Below are positions 57,928-64,000 of a stretch of DNA of 64,000 bases, piece after piece (position 1 is the stretch's first letter; the number at the start of each line of letters is the position of its first letter). The translations under genes and the position numbers were made by a program. The stretch is from Agrococcus lahaulensis DSM 17612 (GTDB lineage Bacteria; Actinomycetota; Actinomycetes; Actinomycetales; Microbacteriaceae), in NCBI RefSeq assembly GCF_000425105.1, contig NZ_AULD01000006.1, positions 124,001-188,000 of the forward strand. Reading direction: 5' to 3'. The notes below the pieces were generated by a model, which saw only the letters and a program-made list of their open reading frames with translations, was not told the origin of the DNA and made no database searches.

Positions 57928-59199
57928 TTGACCCCGTACCAGATCTTCGAGATCGCCTCCATGGCGGTGCTCGTCGCGATCCTCATCTTCGACCTGCTCA
58001 TCGTCGTGAAGCGGCCGCACGTGCCGTCGATGAAGGAGGCGACCGGCTGGGTCGCGCTCTACGTGTCGCTCGCGCTCGTGTTCGCCGGCGCGCTGTTCGT
58101 CTCGGGCGAGCCGGTGAAGGCCGGGGAGTTCGTGACGGGCTGGCTGCTCGAGTACTCGCTGTCGATCGACAACCTCTTCGTCTTCATCATCATCCTGAGC
58201 CGCTTCGCGGTGCCGAAGGAGATGCAGCAGCGGGTGCTCATGATCGGCATCCTCATCGCGATCGTGCTGCGCGGCATCTTCATCGTCGTCGGCGTGCAGT
58301 TCGTCGAGCGCTTCTCGTGGCTCTTCTACATCTTCGGCGCCTACCTCGTGTACGTCGCGTGGCAGCAGGCATTCGGCCACGACGACGACGCGGGCGAGAA
58401 GGACAACTTCGCCGTCCGCATGCTGAAGAAGCGCTTCAACTTCACCGACACGTGGAACGGCGGCAAGATCCGGCTGAAGTCGGAGGGCGTGACCTACTTC
58501 ACGCCGTTCCTCATGGTGATCATCGCGCTCGGCACGACCGACCTGCTGTTCGCGATCGACTCGATCCCGGCCATCTTCTCGGTGACGACCGACCCGTTCC
58601 TCGTCTTCGCGTGCAACATCTTCGCGCTCATGGGCCTCCGCCAGCTCTACTTCCTGCTCGGCGGTCTGCTCGATCGGCTCGTCTACCTCCACTACGGCAT
58701 CGCCGCGATCCTCGGCTTCATCGGCGTGAAGCTCGTCTTCCACGCCATGGAGGCGAACGACCTGCCGTTCATCAACGGCGGCGAGCCCATCACGTGGGTC
58801 CCCCACATCGAGACGTGGCACTCGCTCATCGTCATCCTCGCCTCGATGGTCATCGCGACCGTCGCCTCGCTCATCCGCATCCGGGTGAAGGGCAAGGAGA
58901 CGGGCGACACGTCGCTCCACATCGGCCCCTCGGAGGCCGAGCTGGGCGCCGACGGGCACTACCACATCGTCGACGCGATGGGCACGACGTTCCACCGCCC
59001 GCTGCGCGTCGAGCACAACGACACGGGCACGCTCACGGTCGTCGACGCGCACGGCAAGGAGGCGCCGGTCGCCGACTTCTCGGCCGACGTCGTGCGCGAG
59101 GCCGCTCGCGAGGACATGCCTGCCGAGGACCTCGAAGAGCTGCGCCGCCGCATCCGCGAGGGCCGCGAGTTCGACGAGCGCGACGACCGCCAGGTCTGA
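57928..59199 (+). CDS. TerC family membrane protein, Mn-riboswitch controlled
   Basis: This 423-aa protein has about nine membrane helices and a hydrophilic C-terminal domain (from about residue 325). TerC signatures are WLLEYSLSIDNLFVFIII and IALGTTDLLFAIDSIPAIF, acidic residues that suggest metal transport. TTG at 57928 is the start, 8 nt after GAGAGG. Riboswitch control supports a role in manganese homeostasis, probably export or Mn delivery to secreted proteins. The AlkA-like gene starts 3 bp after the stop, so it shares the same control. Confidence 0.93.
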   Translation: MTPYQIFEIASMAVLVAILIFDLLIVVKRPHVPSMKEATGWVALYVSLALVFAGALFVSGEPVKAGEFVTGWLLEYSLSIDNLFVFIIILSRFAVPKEMQQRVLMIGILIAIVLRGIFIVVGVQFVERFSWLFYIFGAYLVYVAWQQAFGHDDDAGEKDNFAVRMLKKRFNFTDTWNGGKIRLKSEGVTYFTPFLMVIIALGTTDLLFAIDSIPAIFSVTTDPFLVFACNIFALMGLRQLYFLLGGLLDRLVYLHYGIAAILGFIGVKLVFHAMEANDLPFINGGEPITWVPHIETWHSLIVILASMVIATVASLIRIRVKGKETGDTSLHIGPSEAELGADGHYHIVDAMGTTFHRPLRVEHNDTGTLTVVDAHGKEAPVADFSADVVREAAREDMPAEDLEELRRRIREGREFDERDDRQV

Positions 59200-59202
59200 C
59201 GC

Positions 59203-60027
59203 ATGACCGGGGCGCCGGGCATCCTCGCGTGGCTGCGGCCGCGCGCGGTGCCCGGCGTCGAGGTCGTGGGGCCGGGCGGCTACCGGCGAGCGCTGCCCGG
59301 ACCACGAGTCGCGACCGCGACGGTGGAGGGCGAGGTCGCGACGACCGACGATCCCGACCTCGCGCGCGTCTTCGACCTCGACGGCGCGGATGCGCGGCAC
59401 GAGGCGGATGCGCGGCTCGCGTGGGCGGCGGCGCGGCACGGCGTGCCCGCGCTCGCGGACGCGATCGAGGCGGCGCCCGCGCTCGCGCAGCCGGGCTGCG
59501 CGGACGCGCACGAGATGCTCGTGCGCGCGATCGTCGGGCAGCAGATCAGCGTCGCCGCCGCGACGCAGCAGCTCGCGCTGCTCGCGGCGCTCGGCGATCC
59601 CCTGCCCGCGGCGCTTGCGGGCGAGGGGATCGAGCGCTGCTTCCCGACGATGGCGCAGGTCGCCGACGGCGCCGAGGTGCTGCGTGGCCCCGCGGCGAAG
59701 ACCGCCGCCGTGCGGCGCGCCGCCGAGGCGGTCGCGACGGGCGCGATCGACCTCTCCCCCGCATCCGAGCTCGAGGTGATGCGCGCGCGACTCCTCGAGC
59801 TCAAGGGCATCGGACCCTGGACGGTCGGATACCTCTCGCTGCGGCTGGGCGACCCCGACGTGCTGCTGCTCGGCGACGTCGCGGTGCGGAAGGGCGCACG
59901 GCTGCTCGGCATCGACGACCTCGCCGGCTTCGCCGCGGACTGCGCGGGGCACCGCTCGGCGCTCATGCTGCGCTGCTGGGCCGCGTCGGCGCCGGCCGCA
60001 CCAGCGGCCGCTCCCCCGGCGGCATAG
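59203..60027 (+). CDS. AlkA-type DNA-3-methyladenine glycosylase
   Basis: This 274-aa HhH-GPD protein removes alkylated bases. The motif LKGIGPWTVGYLSLRLG is the helix-hairpin-helix, and D225 in LLGDVAVRKG is the catalytic aspartate. GQQISVAAATQQLA is also typical. No Ada methyltransferase domain precedes it. It lies 3 bp from terC and should be co-transcribed under manganese control, an uncommon pairing. Confidence 0.9.
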   Translation: MTGAPGILAWLRPRAVPGVEVVGPGGYRRALPGPRVATATVEGEVATTDDPDLARVFDLDGADARHEADARLAWAAARHGVPALADAIEAAPALAQPGCADAHEMLVRAIVGQQISVAAATQQLALLAALGDPLPAALAGEGIERCFPTMAQVADGAEVLRGPAAKTAAVRRAAEAVATGAIDLSPASELEVMRARLLELKGIGPWTVGYLSLRLGDPDVLLLGDVAVRKGARLLGIDDLAGFAADCAGHRSALMLRCWAASAPAAPAAAPPAA

Positions 60028-60036
60028 GCGGGCGGG

Positions 60037-61146
60037 TCAGCGCCGCGTCGCGGTGACCGTGAACTTCGGGTTGCGGCTCACCTGCCGCGTGCGGCCGATC
60101 GCGTCGAGCGCGGCGCGGTAGCCGAGGTGGCTGTTCCAGACGCACCACAGCTCGCCGCCGGGCGCGAGCGCGCGGCCCGCGTCGGCGATGAGCCGCGAGG
60201 CTGCGCCGGTGTGCACGGCGGCGCCGATGTGGAACGGCGGGTTGAGCAGGATGAGGCCGGCGCTCCCGTCGGGCACGCCCTCGAGGCCGTCGGCCTGCCG
60301 CGCCTCGACGCGCTCGGCGACGCCGTTGGCCGCCGCGGTCGCGCGGGTCGAGGCGATCGCTGCGGCCGAGGCGTCGGTCGCGAGCACCTGCACGTCGGGG
60401 CGGCCCTGCGCGAGTGCGACGCCGAGCACCCCCGTGCCGCACGCGAGGTCGATCGCGTGCGACGCATCCGGCATCTCGTCCAGGTGCGCGAGCAGCGACT
60501 GCGCCCCGATGTCGATCGAGGTGCCGGCGAACGCGGCGCCGTGGGCGACGACGGTGAGCGGTCCGCGATCCGTCCGGTGGGTGCGGGAGCGCGGCCAGCT
60601 GATGCCGGGCCGCAGCGGCCGCTCGGCGCGCAGCACGCGCGACTTGCGGCGGCCGAGGCTCGCCCGCACGTGCCGGAAGCTGCGGCCGAGCAGCGCGTTC
60701 ATGCTCATCGACATGTGCTTGACGCGGCCGCCCGCGATGAGCACGACGTCGTCGGCCGCGTGCGTCGCGACGAGCTCGGCGATCTCGTCGAGCGCGTCGA
60801 GCGAGCGCGGCAGCTGCAGCAGCACGAGCCGCGCGCCGTCGACGAGGGATGCGTCGAGGCCGTGGTGCGCGAAGCCGGCGAGCCCCGTGCGCTCGGCGTT
60901 CGCATCGAGCGCGCGCTCGCCGACGATCGAGTCCTGGTGCACGCGCACGCGGCCCGCCCCCGCCGCGAGCGCGCCGAGCGTGAGGGCGCCGTGGCGGTCG
61001 CCGATCACGACGACCTCGCCGAGCGGTCCGAGCTCCGCCGCCTCGTCGAGGATGAGCGCGTCGGAGGCGTCGTGGGCCTGCAGCGTCGGGTCCTCGACGT
61101 CGGGCCAGCGGCGCAGGCCGGCGAAAAGGGCGTCGCGATCGGTCAC
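60037..61146 (-). CDS. RsmC/RlmG-like rRNA guanine methyltransferase
   Basis: This 369-aa SAM-dependent enzyme has a degenerate N-terminal half (GEVVVIGDRHGALTLGALA) and a catalytic C-terminal half with AIDLACGTGVLGVALA and the NPPFH motif, the two-domain layout of RsmC and RlmG. It probably methylates G in 16S or 23S rRNA. The GTG at 61146 has a GAGGAT sequence near -10 (a weak match to the local pattern). Confidence 0.87.
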   Translation of the reverse strand: MTDRDALFAGLRRWPDVEDPTLQAHDASDALILDEAAELGPLGEVVVIGDRHGALTLGALAAGAGRVRVHQDSIVGERALDANAERTGLAGFAHHGLDASLVDGARLVLLQLPRSLDALDEIAELVATHAADDVVLIAGGRVKHMSMSMNALLGRSFRHVRASLGRRKSRVLRAERPLRPGISWPRSRTHRTDRGPLTVVAHGAAFAGTSIDIGAQSLLAHLDEMPDASHAIDLACGTGVLGVALAQGRPDVQVLATDASAAAIASTRATAAANGVAERVEARQADGLEGVPDGSAGLILLNPPFHIGAAVHTGAASRLIADAGRALAPGGELWCVWNSHLGYRAALDAIGRTRQVSRNPKFTVTATRR

Positions 61147-61190
61147 CGCTCGATCCTCGCACGGGGCCGGACCGCGAAGCCGGTCGGTGC

Positions 61191-61619
61191 TCAGGGCGCG
61201 AGCACGTCGATGATCGGCAGACCCCGCCGCGACCATGCGGTGAGCAGCGCACGATCCCCGGCGATGCCCACGGCACCCGCAGCTCCGAGCTCGAGGGCGA
61301 CGGCGCACTGGATCGCGTCGTAGCCGCGCAGACCTTCCTCGACCGCGAGGCGAGCCCCGGCTGCGGCGAGCCCGCGGTCGACGACCCGGTGCTCGCACGC
61401 AGCGAGGATGCGATCCGCGGCTCGCAGGGCATCCGCGAGGACGGCACCGTCGAAGCGACCGGAGCGGTGCGCCGCCGCCAGAGCGGCATGCAGCTCCGTC
61501 GCCGTCACCGCGGCGACGACACGAGGAGTCGCCGCCTCCCACGCCGCTCGCGCTCGCGCGGTGCCCCGCTCTTCGAGGACGAGAGGGACGAGCGCCGACG
61601 TGTCGAAGCAGCCGATCAT
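61191..61619 (-). CDS. VapC-type PIN-domain toxin
   Basis: This 142-aa PIN domain has the first acidic residue at D6 (GCFDTSALVPL), a second in the TATELHAALAAA helix, and a C-terminal YDAIQCAVALELGA plus GDRALL containing the remaining acids. It is an endoribonuclease of type II toxin-antitoxin systems. Its start overlaps the stop of the antitoxin (ATGA). Confidence 0.88.
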   Translation of the reverse strand: MIGCFDTSALVPLVLEERGTARARAAWEAATPRVVAAVTATELHAALAAAHRSGRFDGAVLADALRAADRILAACEHRVVDRGLAAAGARLAVEEGLRGYDAIQCAVALELGAAGAVGIAGDRALLTAWSRRGLPIIDVLAP

Positions 61620-61891
61620 CGGCGCTGCGCGGGGATGAGGTCGGAAGCGCCGTCGGTGCCGCGGATCGGTTCGGGCAGATCGAGCAGCGGCGTCGCCGCA
61701 GGCTCGATCAGGCCCTGCGCCACGAGCCGTTCGAACGCGCTCGGAGCCTCGACCGGCACGATCCGGGCGATCACGCGGCCGTGCTCCGTCACCTCGATCG
61801 TCTCGCCGTCCTTCACCCGGTGGAGCTGCGCGCTGAGCCCATCTCGCAGGGCGCGGATGCCGACGCGGGCAGGCGTTGTGGCGCTTTCCAT
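61616..61891 (-). CDS. Phd/YefM-family antitoxin
   Basis: This 91-aa protein shows VGIRALRDGLSAQLHRVKDG and IEVTEHGRVIARIVPV, the Phd/YefM DNA-binding fold, followed by a toxin-binding tail. It is the cognate antitoxin of the PIN protein and precedes it, as usual. TACTAT (61898-61903) is 6 nt before the ATG, so autoregulation would act on a leaderless promoter. It diverges from the FAD gene across 90 bp. Confidence 0.88.
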   Translation of the reverse strand: MESATTPARVGIRALRDGLSAQLHRVKDGETIEVTEHGRVIARIVPVEAPSAFERLVAQGLIEPAATPLLDLPEPIRGTDGASDLIPAQRR

Positions 61892-61981
61892 GCGCCCATA
61901 GTAGCCACACCTGCCGCTGTCGCGACCATCCCGCGATCCTGGCCCTGGTGGCGCGAGGCGCTCACGACTACGTTGCCCGAC

Positions 61982-63343
61982 GTGACCACCGAACAGCGCT
62001 CCCGCGCGCCGCTGCCCTTCCTCGCTTCGCTGGCCGGTCGCGTGACGACCCCCGCCGATGCCGCCTATGACGCCGAGCGCGCCCCCTGGAACCTCTCGAT
62101 CGACCAGCGGCCGCTCGCGGTCGCGCACCCGGATGGCCTCGACGACCTGCGCGCGATCCTCGCGGCCGCACGCAGCGCGGGCGTCACGGTCGCCGTCCAG
62201 CCGAGCGGCCACGGCGCCTCCAGCGCGCTCGAGGGATCGATCCTCGTGCGCACCGCCGCCTTCGACCGCTTCGACATCGACGCCGACGCGCGCGTCGCGA
62301 CGATCGGCGCGGGCGTGCAGTGGGGCCCGGTGATCGACGCGCTCGACGGCACGGGACTCGTGATCCCCTCCGGCACGAGCCGCGTCGTGACGCCCGCCGG
62401 CTACCTCACGGGCGGCGGCCACTCGTGGCTCAGCCGCTGGGCGGGGCTCGGCGCCCAGTCGCTGCGTGCCGCGTGGATCCTCCGGCCGGACGGCACGCAC
62501 GAGCGCGTCGACGACGCATCCGACCCCGACACGATGTGGGCGCTCCGCGGCGCGGGCGGCCTCGTCGGCATCGTCACGCAGCTCGAGGTCGACCTGCTCG
62601 AGGCGCCGAGCATGGTCGGCGGCGTGCTGTCGTTCGACGCCGCCGACGGGCCGGCGGTCTTCCGCGCGGTGCGCGATGCGGCGGTGGATGCGCCCGAGGG
62701 CCTCGGCGCATTCATCTCGTCGATGCGGATGCCCGACGCGCCGATGCTGCCCGAGCACATCCGCGGGCGGAGCTTCGTCACCCTCGAGGTGCTCGCGCGC
62801 TCGGAGAGCGACCTCGAGCTGCTCGACGGGCTGCGCGCCGCCGCGACGCCGACCGAGGAGCGCCTCGGGCCGATCACGCAGGCCGGCATGGCGGCGATGT
62901 CGATGGAGCCCGAGGAGCCCTCGCCCGGCGGCGGCAGCTCCCACGCCCTCGCGGGGCTGCCCGACGCGGCGATCGACGGGTTCTTCGAGTGGCGCTCCCG
63001 CGAGGAGCAGCGGCCGCTCGTCGGGTTCACGCTCCGCATGCTCGGCGGCGTGCTCGACGAGCCGGAGCGGCCCGCGTTCGCGACGGTCGCGGGGGCTGCG
63101 TGGATCACGCACTCGCTCGTGCCGCAGTTCCCCGGCATGCCGCCCGAGCCCGGCCTCGCGGCGCTCGCCGGGCTCGACGCGCTGCTGCGCCCGCACCTCG
63201 CCGAGCGCGTGGTGCCGACGTTCCTCGGCCCCGGCGAGACGCTCGATCGCTGCGCCTCAGCGCCCGACCTCGCGCGGCTGCGAGCGATCCGCGACGCGGC
63301 CGACCCTGACGGCGTGCTGCACGAGGGGCGGCTGCCGCGCTGA
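61982..63343 (+). CDS. FAD-binding oxidoreductase (BBE-like)
   Basis: This 453-aa protein of the VAO/berberine-bridge family has a PP-loop-like FAD site QPSGHGASSALEG with H77, a candidate for covalent flavin attachment, and the motifs VATIGAGVQWGPVIDAL and TGGGHSWLSRWAGLG. A C-terminal DPDGVLHEG segment is also typical. Substrate unknown. TACGTT (61969-61974) is 7 nt before the GTG, so it is probably leaderless. Confidence 0.9.
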   Translation: MTTEQRSRAPLPFLASLAGRVTTPADAAYDAERAPWNLSIDQRPLAVAHPDGLDDLRAILAAARSAGVTVAVQPSGHGASSALEGSILVRTAAFDRFDIDADARVATIGAGVQWGPVIDALDGTGLVIPSGTSRVVTPAGYLTGGGHSWLSRWAGLGAQSLRAAWILRPDGTHERVDDASDPDTMWALRGAGGLVGIVTQLEVDLLEAPSMVGGVLSFDAADGPAVFRAVRDAAVDAPEGLGAFISSMRMPDAPMLPEHIRGRSFVTLEVLARSESDLELLDGLRAAATPTEERLGPITQAGMAAMSMEPEEPSPGGGSSHALAGLPDAAIDGFFEWRSREEQRPLVGFTLRMLGGVLDEPERPAFATVAGAAWITHSLVPQFPGMPPEPGLAALAGLDALLRPHLAERVVPTFLGPGETLDRCASAPDLARLRAIRDAADPDGVLHEGRLPR

Positions 63344-63426
63344 CCCTCGACTCGATCCGGGCATGACGATCGAATCGTCGCGAACGTTGGGCTGTGCTTC
63401 GCGCGGCGCCGACCTACCGTGGGGCC

Positions 63427-64000
63427 ATGAGCAGCATCGCCCGCAGCCCGATCCCCGTCGGCGGCCTCGCCGCCACCGTCGTCCTCCTCGCCGTCGCGGG
63501 CTGCGCGACTGCTGGTCCCGGCAGCTCCGGCGGGCCGGCCCCGTCTGCGACCGCCGCTCCCGCCGCCCCGGCTCAGCCGGTCGCGACGGGCGCCGACGCG
63601 CAGGCCCAGCTGGCCGGCCTGCCGATGCCGAGCGCCACGGAGCCCGTCATGGCGATCGGGCTCGCGCTCGACGACGGCGACCCGATCCTGTGCCTCGGCC
63701 CCGTCATGGAATCGGCGCCGCCGCAGTGCTCCGGCCCCGCGCTCGCGGGGTTCGACTGGGCGCAGGCCGAGCCCGTCGAGATGGACGGCGTGCGCTGGGC
63801 GCAGGTCGCGATGCAGGCGACCTACGACGCCGAAGCGCAGACCGTGACGCAGGCCGGCGAGCTGCTCGACCTCGCGGCGATCACGATGCCGGCGATCGAG
63901 TACCCGAAGGGCGACCTCGACGAGGCGACGATCGCGGCGGTGCAGGCCGACCTCATGACGATCCGGCGGCCGGATGTGTTCGGCGCCGCGGGACTCGACG
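63427..64000 (+). CDS. Hypothetical lipoprotein, truncated by the window edge
   Basis: The first 191 codons of a lipoprotein: a signal sequence with the lipobox VAGC and C26 as the lipid-modified cysteine, a Ser/Pro/Ala-rich spacer, then an acidic, weakly recognisable domain with DDGDPILCLGPVM. I recognise no family. TACCGT (63415-63420) lies 6 nt before the ATG. The gene runs out of the window with an open frame. Confidence 0.8.
   Translation, partial: MSSIARSPIPVGGLAATVVLLAVAGCATAGPGSSGGPAPSATAAPAAPAQPVATGADAQAQLAGLPMPSATEPVMAIGLALDDGDPILCLGPVMESAPPQCSGPALAGFDWAQAEPVEMDGVRWAQVAMQATYDAEAQTVTQAGELLDLAAITMPAIEYPKGDLDEATIAAVQADLMTIRRPDVFGAAGLD

Overview
The window is a gene-dense, very GC-rich chromosomal segment of an actinobacterium, most likely Micrococcales/Microbacteriaceae. 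The evidence is frequent GTG starts, DUF2469 and DUF4383 proteins, an Rv2578c-type radical SAM protein under a TCGAAC-N4-GTTCGA SOS box, a GlgE-type glycogen locus, and the actinobacterial gene order from rpsP to cdsA. I see no tRNA, rRNA, prophage, transposase or CRISPR. The genus is an inference and was not tested.

1-13 kb: gatC-gatA-gatB (gatB leaves the window), a YdcF-like membrane protein, the SOS-box radical SAM gene, an APH-fold kinase, an AAA ATPase coupled to NAD-dependent DNA ligase (ligA), two small membrane proteins, an NTF2-like protein coupled to mnmA, a family 2 glycosyltransferase with a membrane partner, and a cysteine desulfurase that could supply sulfur to MnmA.

13.8-22.8 kb: alpha-glucan metabolism, with glgX (debranching), glgP (phosphorylase, opposite strand), glgE (maltosyltransferase) and glgB (branching). 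glgE and glgB overlap, so together the set can build, branch, trim and break down alpha-1,4/1,6-glucan. No treS or pep2 is present here.

22.8-28.9 kb: a 430-bp mirrored array of 20-bp repeats, then a thioredoxin-TPR protein, a large membrane/lipoprotein-like protein of unknown role, an AI-2E-type transporter, a small putative zinc protein, a lytic-transglycosylase-like secreted protein and a DivIVA-domain protein.

28.9-46 kb (minus strand): the conserved translation, envelope and DNA-processing super-locus. In transcription order it runs rpsP-khpA-rimM-trmD, a membrane protein, rplS, lepB-rnhB, DUF2469, yraN-yifB-dprA, a phosphoesterase, xerC, rpsB-tsf, pyrH, frr, cdsA. A plus-strand von Willebrand factor A gene interrupts it between rnhB and DUF2469. 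Structured leaders precede rpsB and rplS, and strong hairpin terminators follow tsf and rplS.

46-57.8 kb: a YbdK-type ligase, an LLM oxidoreductase, a double GNAT protein, a second mirrored 20-bp array, an NAD(P)-binding protein, an iron-siderophore ABC operon with a DtxR/IdeR-like box over its promoter, then ffh and ftsY flanking a divergent AMP-binding protein and an inverted-repeat element. 57.8-64 kb: a yybP-ykoY manganese riboswitch with terC and an AlkA-like glycosylase, an RsmC/RlmG-like methyltransferase, a VapBC-type toxin-antitoxin pair, an FAD oxidoreductase and a lipoprotein cut by the window edge.

Two genome-scale patterns stand out. First, about twenty genes carry a TANNNT -10 hexamer 6-8 nt before the start codon, so they should be transcribed as leaderless mRNAs. 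Second, of twelve convergent gene pairs, nine are separated by 14 bp or less (or overlap), while the only three with long gaps are all filled with inverted-repeat DNA, two of them with the same 20-bp-unit array.
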